Under the pieces are notes generated by a model that saw nothing but the letters and a program-made list of their open reading frames with translations, made no database searches and was not told where the DNA came from. This document shows, piece after piece, positions 15,780-26,985 of a DNA stretch of 64,000 nucleotides (within the stretch, counting starts at the first letter, position 1; every line of letters begins with the position of its first letter). Location of the stretch: positions 123,591 to 187,590 of the forward strand of contig JAXMAM010000003.1 in the NCBI GenBank assembly GCA_046350455.1, written 5' to 3'. Made by a program: the position numbers and the translations under genes. The stretch is from CAZXGD01 sp046350455. GTDB lineage: Bacteria > Planctomycetota > Phycisphaerae > Phycisphaerales > SM1A02.

Positions 15780-16889
15780 TCACCCTCCTCCCCACAGAGT
15801 CCGGACAGCCTGCGCCAAGTGTGGCGGCAGGCCAGTGGCGTGCATGATGGCCTCTGCATCTGCCGCAGGGTCTGCAGCAAGAAGCGCCTCAATGGCTGGC
15901 TTGTGCTGTGCCAGCGCTGGCGGCACTGCTGCGCTGGCGCTGCGCTCGCGCGCCTTCATGCGGGTGCCTGCCACGGTGTAGAGACCCTCGGTCTGCAGGG
16001 ACTCCAGCACATGCGCTGGCTCCAGCACGCACTCTGCCAGGTGGTCTCGAATGGCTCTGTTGCACCCTTCGCTGCGCGGGCTGTCCACCGGCCCGGGCAC
16101 AGCCCACGCCTTGCGCGCTGCAGACTTGCCCTCTCCACAGAACCGCGCTGTGATGAGCGCCCCGCTGTTCACAGCCGCCTCCACCACCAGCACCCCCACG
16201 CTCAGGCCAGCGATCACCCGGTTGCGGCGCGGAAAATTGGCAGCCAGCACCGGCCAGTCTGTGGGGAACTCGCTCAGCAGCACGCCACCGCCCTCCACAA
16301 TGGCCTGGTACAGCGGGCCATGCTCTGGCGGATAGGGCCCAGTGCCCAGCCCGCAGCCAAGCACGGCCACCGTGTGGCCACCTGCGCGCAGCGCAGCCCG
16401 GTGCGCCTCTGCATCAATGCCGCGTGCACCTCCAGAGACCACAGGCACGCCCTGCTCTGCCAGCGCCCCAGCAAAGCGCGCTGCCTGGGCCAGCCCATAG
16501 GCCGTGGCGCGCCGGGCGCCCACCACCGCTGCTGGCGCTGGGCCAGTGGCCTCCATGGAGCCGCGCACCCAGAGCCCCAGTGGCGGCGAGTCAATCTCTG
16601 ACAGGAGCGGCGGGTAGTCCAGATCTCCCAGCAGCACCATGAACAGGCCTGCGTGCTTCATGCGCGCGCGCTCCGAGGCCGGGCTGGTGGCACGCAGTGC
16701 AGCAGCCACCGCAGCGCCCCGATGGCGGGCTGCCTGGCACACCCCAGCCCACTCGCTGGCTGATGCAGCCACCGCCTCTTCAGCGCTGCCGAAGTGCTTC
16801 AATGCCTGCCCGGCCACCCGTGGGCCGAGGTCCTCGCACAGCAGGAGGCGCAGCCAGGCGTCTGGAATGTCAGCAGGTTGGCGCGGCAC
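15780..16889 (-). CDS. dprA: DNA processing protein DprA/Smf
   Basis: 369 residues. It loads RecA on incoming single-stranded DNA during natural transformation. The N-terminal helical region (LRLLLCEDLGPRVAGQALKHFGS) is followed by the Rossmann-like domain with VVGARRATAYG, VVSGGARGIDAEAHRAAL, TVAVLGCGLG, YPPEH and SEFP, and by FPRRNRVIAGLS. The C-terminal winged-helix-like part ends in ALLAADPAADAEAIMHATG. The GTG start at 16889 lies 6 nt after a TACGGT hexamer. It forms a minus-strand row with the membrane-protein gene (30 bp gap) and mdh. Confidence 0.95.
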   Translation of the reverse strand: MPRQPADIPDAWLRLLLCEDLGPRVAGQALKHFGSAEEAVAASASEWAGVCQAARHRGAAVAAALRATSPASERARMKHAGLFMVLLGDLDYPPLLSEIDSPPLGLWVRGSMEATGPAPAAVVGARRATAYGLAQAARFAGALAEQGVPVVSGGARGIDAEAHRAALRAGGHTVAVLGCGLGTGPYPPEHGPLYQAIVEGGGVLLSEFPTDWPVLAANFPRRNRVIAGLSVGVLVVEAAVNSGALITARFCGEGKSAARKAWAVPGPVDSPRSEGCNRAIRDHLAECVLEPAHVLESLQTEGLYTVAGTRMKARERSASAAVPPALAQHKPAIEALLAADPAADAEAIMHATGLPPHLAQAVRTLWGGG

Positions 16890-16895
16890 GCTGGC

Positions 16896-16901
16896 ACCGT
16901 A
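16896..16901 (-). promoter_or_regulatory. -10 element for a leaderless dprA transcript
   Basis: TACGGT on the minus strand, followed by GCCAGC and then GTG. The 6-nt gap matches other candidate leaderless starts. Confidence 0.5.
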
Positions 16902-16919
16902 CTGGTGCCAAAGCGCACA

Positions 16920-17525
16920 TCACGCTAGGTGTGCGCTTTCGCTGCGGTCTGCAGCGTCCGGCGCGCCAGCCACCTGGGGGCGCGGCGGGCCAACCAGCAC
17001 GCGGGTCAGCACCTGGTTGGCGCGGTCGCGCGCTTCGCCCAGTTCCTTGCGCGGGATGGCCACCTGCACCGGCGCAAGGAGCAGGCCCAGGAACATGAAC
17101 ATCACGCCACCACCTGCCACCCACAGGGCCTTCCGGCCCAGCGTCAGGCGGCTGAGGAGCGAGTCTGGAAAGGGCGTGATCTGCGCTGTCACCGGCGGCA
17201 CAGAGGCGTCCACCCATTCAATGGGCGTGCGGTTGGCAGACGCTGCCAGGAGCACCGGGCTCTCGCCCTTTGGAATGCGGTTCAGCTGCGACGCCGCCAG
17301 CCTGCGCACCAGCTGCGGATCACGGGAGTCCAGATCAGAGAGGAAGCGGGCGTAGGCCTGCAGGCGCTGGTCGTTCTCGCGCTCCTGTGCGGCCAGCTGC
17401 TTCTGCTGCGAGCGCATCACCCACAGGTCATAGCTGGCTGGCACCAGGACAGAACTGATGATCAGGGCAAGCCCTGCGATCAGAAACAGCCAACCTGGAT
17501 CAAACAGCACAGACGAGCGGCGCAT
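16920..17525 (-). CDS. Two-helix membrane protein of unknown function
   Basis: 201 residues from the ATG at 17525. One membrane helix near the N-terminus (PGWLFLIAGLALIISSVLV) and one near residue 140 (ALWVAGGGVMFMFLGLLLA) enclose a ~110-residue region that starts as a coiled coil (MRSQQKQLAAQERENDQRL) and should lie outside the cytoplasm. A basic C-terminal tail contains KELGEARDRANQVLTRV. I do not recognise a family. It is located between mdh and dprA on the same strand. Confidence 0.75.
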   Translation of the reverse strand: MRRSSVLFDPGWLFLIAGLALIISSVLVPASYDLWVMRSQQKQLAAQERENDQRLQAYARFLSDLDSRDPQLVRRLAASQLNRIPKGESPVLLAASANRTPIEWVDASVPPVTAQITPFPDSLLSRLTLGRKALWVAGGGVMFMFLGLLLAPVQVAIPRKELGEARDRANQVLTRVLVGPPRPQVAGAPDAADRSESAHLA

Positions 17526-17590
17526 GCGGCGTTCATCGGCCAACCAGGGGCGGCTGCATGAACAGCCAGCCGCCGGCTCCCGGCCTGGGG

Positions 17591-18553
17591 TCAACCCAGG
17601 TCTGGGAACAGCTTGCGGACCGTGCCCACCAGGTCCTTCACGTGGCTGACGCTCTCCGCCATCAGCTTGGACTCGTCCTCGTTCATCTTGATCTGGACCA
17701 CCTTCTCCATGCCCTTGGCGCCCAGCACCACTGGCACGCCCACAAAGTAGCCCTTGCCCTTCTGGCCAGGCGCCACGCCGTACTCGTCCTCGCAGTAGGC
17801 GGCGCACGGAATGATGCGCTTCTTGTCCTTCACGATGGCTTCCACCATCTGGATGGTGCCGGAGGCTGGGGCGTAGTAGGCGCTGGTGCCCATCAGGTTC
17901 ACGATCTCGCCGCCACCCACCTTGGCGCGGTCCACGCACTTCTTGATGACCTCTGCGCTCAGCAGCTGGTCAATCGGAATGCCATGCACGCTGGTGAAGC
18001 GCGGCAGCGGCACCATGTCGTCGCCGTGGCCACCCAGGAGCAGCGCAGTGATGTCCTCCACGCTGCAGCCCAGCTCCAAGGCCAGGAAGGTGCGGAAGCG
18101 GGCCACGTCCAGCGCGCCAGCCTGGCCCAGGATGCGGTTGGTGGGGAAGCCAGTGGCCTTCCACGCGGTGTAGACCATGGCGTCCAGCGGGTTGCTGACG
18201 ATGATCACCACAGCGTTGGGCGCGTTCTTGGCCACCTGCTCAGAGACCTCGCGCACGATCTTGACGTTCACGTTGATCAGGTCGTCGCGGCTCATGCCTG
18301 GCTTGCGCGGCATGCCAGCGGTGATCACCACCACGGCGCTGTCCTTGATCAGGCTGTAGTCGTTGCCACCCGTCACGCGGCTGTCAAAGCGCTCGATGGG
18401 TCCGCACTGCAGCAGGTCAAGCGCCTTGCCCTTGGCCACGCCCTCGTTGATGTCAATGAGGACGATGTCGCCCAGCTCCTTGGATGCAGCCCACAGGGCG
18501 CAGCTGGCTCCGACGTTTCCGGCACCGATGATCGAGATCTTGGGGCGTGACAC
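17591..18553 (-). CDS. mdh: Malate dehydrogenase, NAD-dependent
   Basis: Oxidises malate to oxaloacetate in the TCA cycle. 320 residues from GTG 18553, preceded by GGAG with a 6-nt gap, giving the standard N-terminus SRPKISIIGAGNVGA. The NAD-binding Rossmann motif GAGNVG is followed by VLIDINEG (acidic residue for NAD), the ITAGMPRKPGMSR loop with substrate-binding arginines, VSNPLDAMVY, and the catalytic His in LLLGGHGDDMV. The lactate/malate family's malate-type Arg at MPRK supports MDH rather than LDH. An upstream in-phase ATG at 18586 lacks a binding site. Confidence 0.96.
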   Translation of the reverse strand: MSRPKISIIGAGNVGASCALWAASKELGDIVLIDINEGVAKGKALDLLQCGPIERFDSRVTGGNDYSLIKDSAVVVITAGMPRKPGMSRDDLINVNVKIVREVSEQVAKNAPNAVVIIVSNPLDAMVYTAWKATGFPTNRILGQAGALDVARFRTFLALELGCSVEDITALLLGGHGDDMVPLPRFTSVHGIPIDQLLSAEVIKKCVDRAKVGGGEIVNLMGTSAYYAPASGTIQMVEAIVKDKKRIIPCAAYCEDEYGVAPGQKGKGYFVGVPVVLGAKGMEKVVQIKMNEDESKLMAESVSHVKDLVGTVRKLFPDLG

Positions 18554-18598
18554 TGGCTTCTCCGTTCGAAACAGGCGCGGCGACACCGGCCGCTGCGG

Positions 18599-18635
18599 GT
18601 CCCCTTGCGGGGACGATCGAGGGGGAGACAGTGTA
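18599..18635 (-). promoter_or_regulatory. mdh promoter and leader hairpin
   Basis: TACACT on the minus strand (18635..18630) is the likely -10. About 15 nt downstream in the leader is a perfect 6-bp GC-rich hairpin, GTCCCC-GCAA-GGGGAC, closed by a GNRA-type GCAA tetraloop. It ends about 45 nt before the mdh GTG, so it does not hide the ribosome binding site. Confidence 0.4.
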
Positions 18636-18705
18636 CGGCCCCGAGGGGGTCGTTTTCAGCAATGGAACAGGCCGAAGCAGCTGGAATGCGCAGCGTGTGC
18701 CAGCA

Positions 18706-19398
18706 TCAAGCCCGGCGGCGGCGGGTGCCGGTCACCAGCAGGCCTGCAACAGCCACCAGTCCGCCAGGGCCTGGAATGGTGTTCATGACCCACGCGTTCA
18801 CGTTTACCTGGTCGAACTTGTTGCTGCCGCGGCGGCTGATCACCAGGCTGAGCGTGTCGCCTTCATGCAGCTCTGTGGCACCTGAGAAGGTGAACACGTC
18901 CAGGCGGGCATCAGCGCTCTTGGCCAGGGTGATGGTGCCCAGGCTGCGGGTGCGGCCATCCAGCGTGGCGATCACGCTGATGGTCACGCCGTCGCCCTTG
19001 AGCGCCTTGCCCAGCAGCTCAGACTGCACCGCCAGGCCGCGCACCCACTGGTCGCCTTCCGAGCGATAGGTGATCACAGCATCCGTGCGCGCGCCCGGCT
19101 TCACCAGCACGCCGTCAAACGTGGCTGCGCCTGCCTTGCCGCCGAACGAGCCTTCATCCACGACATCTCCCACCACCGAGGCCAGCTTGGCCTTGCCAGT
19201 GGTGGTCCAGCGGTTGCCCTTGGACGTCATGAGCGGTCCGTCCACTGCAGAACTGCCGAACCAGGTCTGCGTGGTGCCGTTCTTGGCCAGGCCCTTGCCT
19301 TCAGCCCAGACGCGGAACTCCGTGACAGAAGCGGAAGCCGAGGCGGCAATGGCCAGCCCAGCAAGCAGGGACGCCGGTGCAAACAAGCGCACGGTCAT
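18706..19398 (-). CDS. Secreted protein with PEP-CTERM-like sorting tail
   Basis: 230 residues. An N-terminal signal peptide (residues 1-~24, FAPASLLAGLAIAASASA) precedes a beta-rich domain of ~175 residues with no recognised family. The C-terminus has the tripartite plan of a PEP-CTERM/exosortase-type signal: a Pro-Gly-Pro motif (NTIPGPGG), a hydrophobic helix (LVAVAGLLVTG) and a basic end (TRRRRA). It is probably exported and cell-surface or matrix attached. No exosortase gene is visible in the window. The ATG at 19398 gives the signal peptide; upstream codons do not. Confidence 0.72.
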   Translation of the reverse strand: MTVRLFAPASLLAGLAIAASASASVTEFRVWAEGKGLAKNGTTQTWFGSSAVDGPLMTSKGNRWTTTGKAKLASVVGDVVDEGSFGGKAGAATFDGVLVKPGARTDAVITYRSEGDQWVRGLAVQSELLGKALKGDGVTISVIATLDGRTRSLGTITLAKSADARLDVFTFSGATELHEGDTLSLVISRRGSNKFDQVNVNAWVMNTIPGPGGLVAVAGLLVTGTRRRRA

Positions 19399-19653
19399 GG
19401 GAGGGAACTCCAGCAGGGAACAGCCCGCGCGGACCCTAAACATCAAGGGGCGGGACGCGCGGCCCTCCACCATGCCCCGGATCTGTCCATCTGCAACGCC
19501 TTTTCAGCAAACACAGGATGTGCAGAAGATCAGGCGCTGGATTCCAGCGGCTATCGGGCGCTCGCACCCCAGGCACGGCGCGGACGCAGAGGTGATCGGA
19601 CGCACCTGGCTTTCCCGCGCTGGCACAGGTGCACAGACGCGGGGCACGGGCAA

Positions 19654-19727
19654 TGGGCCAGAAAGGACTCGAACCTTCGACCTCACCCTTATCAGGGGTG
19701 TGCTCTAGCCAGCTGAGCTACTGGCCC
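19654..19727 (-). tRNA. tRNA-Ile(GAT)
   Basis: A 74-nt cloverleaf on the minus strand. The acceptor stem pairs GGGCCAG with CTGGCCC; the D arm has AGCTCAGCTGGCTAGAGC; the anticodon loop is CTGATAA with anticodon GAT; the T arm has GGTTCGAGTCC. CCA is not encoded. It is not in an rRNA spacer, unlike many bacterial tRNA-Ile(GAT) genes. Confidence 0.97.
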
Positions 19728-19741
19728 GGCAAGAGGGGCGG

Positions 19742-19747
19742 AGTATA
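19742..19747 (-). promoter_or_regulatory. -10 element of tRNA-Ile
   Basis: TATACT on the minus strand, 14 nt upstream of the mature tRNA 5' end. No clear -35 hexamer was found. Confidence 0.45.
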
Positions 19748-19753
19748 GCCCAG

Positions 19754-20335
19754 CTACCGTGCTTCTGCCAGCCGAGAAGCCATGCGTTCCAGGAAACGCA
19801 GGCGGGCCAGCACCGCCCGCACCAGCGCTGTGCCGCCTGGGGGCGCGGCAGCGCCTGCAGGGTGGGCCGCAGCGCCTGTTGGACGGCTTGCAACGCCAAG
19901 CGTCATGTCTGCCCCGCTGCTGGCCACGAGGGCTGCGCAGGCTGCTCGCAACTCTGCCAGGCAGCTGGTCCGCATCGCTGCCACCTGCGCCTGCACAGCA
20001 GCCGCCCCCTCCTGGTCTGGGTCTGCCAACGCCTCCTCAATGGCCTCGCGCAGCTCCATGGTCTCCATGAGGAACGCCTGGTCCAGCGGTGTGTCACCTG
20101 TGGCAGACGCGCCGCTGCGCACCAGGATGGCCTGCGCGCGGCTCACTGGGTCGGTCAGAAGCTGCTTGGCCTGCCCTGCTGCAGCCGTGCGACGCATGAA
20201 GGCATCGCGCTCCAGCGGGTCGCGCGCTCGGTCTGGATGGCACTGCGCGCACACGCGCAGGTGCGCTGCGGCCACCTGCTGCGGCGTCAGGTCGAACGTG
20301 GGCTCCAGGCCGAGGATGTCAAACGGGTCGTCCAT
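19754..20335 (-). CDS. hscB: HscB-like Fe-S cluster co-chaperone (J-domain)
   Basis: 193 residues. The N-terminal J-domain starts FDILGLEPTFDL and contains the HPD tripeptide in CAQCHPDRA. The C-terminal helical domain has the HscB-type sequence LDQAFLMETMELREAIEEA, where HscB contacts the scaffold protein IscU. An Ala/Pro/Gly-rich insert near residues 145-165 is unusual. HscB stimulates the Hsp70 HscA for cluster transfer; no hscA, iscU or fdx is nearby. The start is the ATG at 20335, just downstream of a 10-bp tandem repeat array. Confidence 0.85.
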   Translation of the reverse strand: MDDPFDILGLEPTFDLTPQQVAAAHLRVCAQCHPDRARDPLERDAFMRRTAAAGQAKQLLTDPVSRAQAILVRSGASATGDTPLDQAFLMETMELREAIEEALADPDQEGAAAVQAQVAAMRTSCLAELRAACAALVASSGADMTLGVASRPTGAAAHPAGAAAPPGGTALVRAVLARLRFLERMASRLAEAR

Positions 20336-20340
20336 GAGTG

Positions 20341-20410
20341 ATGGCTGCGGGTGGCTGCGGGTGGCCGCGGATGGTCGCGGGTGGCTGCGGATGGCCGCGG
20401 ATGGTCGCGA
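20341..20410. repeat. 10-bp tandem repeat array (seven units)
   Basis: Seven consecutive units of RTGGYYGCGG (ATGGCTGCGG, GTGGCTGCGG, GTGGCCGCGG, ATGGTCGCGG, GTGGCTGCGG, ATGGCCGCGG, ATGGTCGCGA). The array fills most of the gap between the pilB-like stop and the hscB start, in the position of the hscB promoter or leader. A 10-bp unit puts each copy on the same face of the helix. Confidence 0.85.
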
Positions 20411-20441
20411 GTGCGCGCGTGCCCTGCTGCGGTGCGCGGCC

Positions 20442-22211
20442 TCACTCGCTGGAGGCCACGCGTTCCACCTCCTCGATGCTGGTCACGCCCTTGGCCACCA
20501 GCTGGTAGCCGAACTGCTGCAGCGACACGAACATGTCGTGCCCCAGCGCGTCGCGGATGCCGCTGATGGTGGGTCCCTTCAGCACCAGGTCGCGAATGGC
20601 GCTGTTGGTCTCCAGCAGCTCCACCAGCGCGCGCCGGCCTGCAAATCCAGTGCCAAAGCAGGTGCGGCAGCCCTGCGGCACAAACACGTGCTCCACGCCG
20701 TGCAGCACATGCCCCAGCTTGATGTGCTGCGCTGCGGTGGGCCGCGTCTGGCCCTTGCAGCGGTCGCACAGCGTGCGCACCAGGCGCTGCGCCAGCACGA
20801 TGCTGAGCGCGTTGGCCACCAGCGGCGCCTCCACCTTCAGATCCAGCAGGCGGAAGATGGCGCCAATGGAGTCCCGCGCGTGCACCGTGGAATAGACCAG
20901 GTGCCCTGTCATGGCCGCCTGCATGGCCACCTGCGCTGTCTCCTCGTCGCGGATCTCGCCTACGTAGATCACGTCCGGATCCTGGCGCAGCACGCCGCGC
21001 AGCACCTGGCCAAAGCCCTGGCCGTGCTTGTTGTCAATGGGGATCTGCGTGCACCCCTCCAGGTGGTACTCCACCGGGTCCTCGATGGTGACCACGTTGC
21101 GCAGGTCCACGTCCACCTCGCGCAGGCATCCGTACAGCGTGGTGGTCTTGCCGCTGCCAGTGGGGCCGCAGGTGAGCATCAGCCCAGAATCGCGCTGCGA
21201 AAGCTGGCGCACCTTCTGGTACATCCAGTTGGGCATGCCCAGATCGTGCAGGCGCGTGGGCGCGTTCAGCGGGTCCAGCACCCGCATCACCATCTTCTCG
21301 CCACCCACCACCGGCGTCAGGCTCACGCGGTAGTCCACCCGGCGCCCGCCAATATGCGCTGAAAAGTGACCGTCCTGCAGCTGCGCCTTCAGCGTGCCGT
21401 CCATCTCGCACAGCACCTTCACCACGCCCAGCAGCCGGCGGAACAGCGACGTGTCCACCTCCACCACCGCCACCATCATGCCGTCCACGCGCATGCGCAC
21501 CAGCGCAGAATCCTGGCGTGGCTCCACATGCACATCGGTGGCGCGCGCCTTGGTGGCCACGCCCAGCAGCATGCGGAAGAGGCGGATGGAGTCTGCTGCG
21601 CCCTCCTCCTCCACCGCTGAGGCCTTGGCGCGGCTCTTGTCGCCCTCGCGCTGACGGGCTGCGTGCACTGGCTGGTTGCGGGCGTCGAACACCAGCAGCC
21701 CCTTGTCCAGGCCGCGCATGTCCGGCAGCGCCTCCATCACGCGGCGCAGGCGCTGCTCGTAGGCGCCAGGGTCGCTCACCACTTCGTCTGGGCTCTCGTC
21801 GATGGTTGGAGGGCGCGATTGTTCCGCGCGCTTCACAAAGTCTGGCGCAGCGTGGGCCTTGGCCTGGCGCGCTGGCTCAGCCTTGGGATCCTGGAAGTGG
21901 ATCTCCAGGCGGCCGATCCGCACCACGTCGCCGTTGGCCAGCGAGGTGGGGGTGGACACCCGCTGCCCATTCACCTTGGTGCCGTTGCGGGAGTTCAGGT
22001 CGCGCACCACCCAGCCGGAAGGCCCGGGCTCAAAGACAGCGTGCTGCCGACTCATGGTGTCGTCGGCTTCCTGCTTGATGGTGTTCTGTGGCGCTCGGCC
22101 CACCGTAACCGCCACGCCTGCCTCCAGCTCCATGCGCTCAACGCCGCGAGGGGATTTGATCTCGAGGAAGGCCATGCGGGTGGGACCGGGGAAAACCGAC
22201 TGGGTCATCAT
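20442..22211 (-). CDS. FHA-domain/PilB-GspE fusion ATPase
   Basis: 589 residues from the ATG at 22211. Residues ~30-105 are a forkhead-associated domain (VTVGRAPQNTI, MSRQHAVF, RDLNSRNGTKVNG), which binds phosphothreonine peptides. Then comes a linker and a type II/IV secretion ATPase: RATDVHVEPRQD (Asp box region), Walker A GPTGSGKTT at 349-357, VVTIEDPVEY, Walker B DPDVIYVGEIRD, His box HLVYSTVHARDS, and a zinc tetracysteine (C482, C485, C515, C518). It should power pilus assembly or type II secretion. The frame upstream of 22211 is antisense to an RRM gene. ATGs at 22208 and 22175 are alternatives. The PilM-type cluster lies 5 kb upstream on the same strand. Confidence 0.92.
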   Translation of the reverse strand: MMTQSVFPGPTRMAFLEIKSPRGVERMELEAGVAVTVGRAPQNTIKQEADDTMSRQHAVFEPGPSGWVVRDLNSRNGTKVNGQRVSTPTSLANGDVVRIGRLEIHFQDPKAEPARQAKAHAAPDFVKRAEQSRPPTIDESPDEVVSDPGAYEQRLRRVMEALPDMRGLDKGLLVFDARNQPVHAARQREGDKSRAKASAVEEEGAADSIRLFRMLLGVATKARATDVHVEPRQDSALVRMRVDGMMVAVVEVDTSLFRRLLGVVKVLCEMDGTLKAQLQDGHFSAHIGGRRVDYRVSLTPVVGGEKMVMRVLDPLNAPTRLHDLGMPNWMYQKVRQLSQRDSGLMLTCGPTGSGKTTTLYGCLREVDVDLRNVVTIEDPVEYHLEGCTQIPIDNKHGQGFGQVLRGVLRQDPDVIYVGEIRDEETAQVAMQAAMTGHLVYSTVHARDSIGAIFRLLDLKVEAPLVANALSIVLAQRLVRTLCDRCKGQTRPTAAQHIKLGHVLHGVEHVFVPQGCRTCFGTGFAGRRALVELLETNSAIRDLVLKGPTISGIRDALGHDMFVSLQQFGYQLVAKGVTSIEEVERVASSE

Positions 22212-22296
22212 GAAGGGTACGAAAAGCGCGGGCCCCAATCGGGCAGAAATGCCAGATGGGGCCCAGACGCACCCGGAAGCGCAATCTGCCCTGGAA

Positions 22297-22842
22297 TCAC
22301 CAGGCGTCGTCGTTGTCGCGGTTGCTGCGGCGATCGCCCCGTTCCCGGCCGCCCTTGGGGCCAGAACCACCAGGGCCGTCGCCAAAGCCGCCACCGCGGC
22401 CACCGTGGCCGCGATCCCCGCGGTCACCGCGGTCGCCGCCAAAGCCGCCGCGGCTGCTGCCGCCACCAAAGCCGCCGCGACCACCGCCCCCGCCGAAGCC
22501 GCCACCGCCACCGCCACCAAAGCCTCGGCCGCCGCCGCCGCCCCGCGGGCCGCGATCGCCGCCGCGGAAGCCACCACCGCCACCTGGCGCGCGCTCTGCG
22601 CGTGGCTGGGCTTCATTCACCACCAGGGCGCGGCCTTCAAAGTCCTTGCCGTTCAGCGCTGCGATGGCAGCGTCGCGCGCTTCCTTGGTGGCCATGGTCA
22701 CAAAGCCAAAGCCCTTGGAGCGCCCTGTTTCGCGGTCGGTGCCGATGAAGACATCCACCACTTCACCATGCTGGGAGAAGAGTTCGCGCAGCGCATCCTG
22801 GGTGGAACGGAAGCTGAGATTTCCGACGTAGATCCGAAACAT
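22297..22842 (-). CDS. Glycine-rich RNA-binding protein (one RRM)
   Basis: 181 residues. Residues 1-~82 form one RNA recognition motif with RNP2 IYVGNL and RNP1 KGFGFVTM. The rest is a low-complexity Gly/Arg-rich tail (repeated GGFGGG and GGDRGDRGDRG) that ends in an acidic NDDAW. This architecture is typical of bacterial cold-inducible RNA chaperones. A frameshifted RRM relative lies just upstream on the same strand. No ribosome binding site is obvious. Confidence 0.93.
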   Translation of the reverse strand: MFRIYVGNLSFRSTQDALRELFSQHGEVVDVFIGTDRETGRSKGFGFVTMATKEARDAAIAALNGKDFEGRALVVNEAQPRAERAPGGGGGFRGGDRGPRGGGGGRGFGGGGGGGFGGGGGRGGFGGGSSRGGFGGDRGDRGDRGHGGRGGGFGDGPGGSGPKGGRERGDRRSNRDNDDAW

Positions 22843-22986
22843 TCGTGGTAACCAGCCGAAGCCAACGGGCCATCCTCAGGGGGCCCCACCTGCGCGGTGT
22901 GGATTGAGGCGACACCCGCCGACCCAGCGCGCGCGGAGGGACGATACCGCACGGGGGTGGAAAACCGCTGTGCTGCTGCACGAAGT

Positions 22987-23755
22987 TCAGGGGGTCTGCG
23001 GCGGGAAGGTCTTCTTCACAGCGCGCGGACGGGCTGGCGGGGCTGGCTGGTCTGCCGCTGGCGCGGGGGTTCCGCCAGGGCCAGAGGTGCTGCCCGTTCC
23101 TGCGCCAGATGGGCGAGAAGGTGCCTGTGGGCTGGCTGGGCGAGATGCGGGGCGGGCTGGACTGGATGCTGGGCGCGATGGGCTGGCGGGCTGCTGGGGC
23201 TCGGTGTGCCGGGTGCGCCAGAGTGCGCCAGACTTCAGCCGCGTGGGGTGCCGCCGAGCCGGACGCGCTGGCGCGCTGGCGGCACCGGGGGCACTGGGGC
23301 GCCGGTGCGGGTGCGCCCGGGACGCTGGGTGCGCCCGAGGCAGCGGGACCGCTGCCCCAGTGAACAGGCGACGCGGGTTGCGCATGAACCGATTGCTGCC
23401 AGGACGATTGGAGGAGCCGCCGACCCCGGGCGCCCGCCAAACCTCCACGCGGGAAGGCGCGCGGGCCAAGCGGCGAGTTCCGTGGCGCACGCACCACTGG
23501 CTGCGTCTTCTTTCCCTTCTTGATGGCCTCGTTGATCACCACCGTGCGGCCCAGATCTTCGTGGTCCGTGAGCGTCTCGATAGCGTAGGCTCCTTGAGCG
23601 GGTCCTTGAACAGGATGATGGGCAAAACTGCGCGACTTGCCTTCGCCATCTGTCGTGATGACGATCTCTTCACCATCGCCTGGCTCGAAGAGCTTCAGCA
23701 TCTCGGCTGTGACCTTGAGGTCCAGATTTCCGAGGTAGACCTTGAACATGGGCAT
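22987..23755 (-). pseudogene. Second RRM-type RNA-binding protein gene, frame broken
   Basis: The N-terminus is intact and RRM-like (MFKVYLGNLDLKVTAEMLKLF). Within the RNP1 region the protein goes out of frame and back: with one extra C near 23630 and one missing base about 35 nt later, the sequence would read SFAIILFKDPLKE-AYAIETL, a proper RRM core, whereas as given it reads SFAHHPVQGPAQG. The continuing frame returns to NEAIKKGKK, then probably shifts again, since a Pro/Ala/Arg-rich C-terminus with coherent codon use runs in another phase to a TGA at 22987. It could be a true pseudogene or a set of indel errors. ATG at 23749 or 23755; an AAGGA lies 8-11 nt upstream. Confidence 0.7.
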
Positions 23756-23919
23756 CGGAGGAGTCCTTCAGGCAGATCGCGCGTCAGGTTGTCAGATTGG
23801 GGAAAGGTGAACGAGAGAAAAGCGAGCGCGCCGATCGTCAGCGCTGCGCCCCTGAAAGCCCCTGGAATGAGGTACCGGTGAGAGTGAAATCAGACTACCG
23901 CAGTTCCCCTCACCTGTCC

Positions 23920-23967
23920 AAACAAAGAGAAAAGAGAAGGGCCCTGCCAGTGATCCTGGCAGGGCCC
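23920..23967 (-). terminator. Intrinsic terminator of the 23S-5S operon
   Basis: On the minus strand a perfect 12-bp stem, GGGCCCTGCCAG with CTGGCAGGGCCC, encloses a 5-nt loop and is followed by a T-rich run (TTCTCTTTTCTCTTTGTTT). It starts 5 nt after the 5S 3' end. Confidence 0.92.
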
Positions 23968-23972
23968 ATGAA

Positions 23973-24090
23973 GCCGGCGATCACCCTGCTTTCAGGGCAG
24001 CTATTACCGGCGGCAAAGGCTGTAACTGCTGTGTTCAGGATGGGAACAGGTGCTTTGCCCAATCGGTCAAATTCGCTGACGCCTTCCGGC
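23973..24090 (-). rRNA. rrf: 5S ribosomal RNA
   Basis: About 118 nt on the minus strand. The conserved loop region reads CACCTGTTCCCATCCTGAAC followed by ACAGCAGTTA. The terminal helix pairs GCCGG at the 5' end with CCGGC at the 3' end. It lies about 127 nt downstream of 23S. The ends are judged from the terminal helix and may be off by a few bases. Confidence 0.92.
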
Positions 24091-24217
24091 GTCAGCAGGA
24101 GTGAATCGAAGGTGATGGTCGCTTTTACAAACACCGCGCTTGCTGTGCATTGCACAAGGCATTGCACGCAGCGATCGAGTCATACGGCTGTCATCCACCA
24201 GGGAATCTGGTAGACAC

Positions 24218-26985
<2,768 letters not shown>

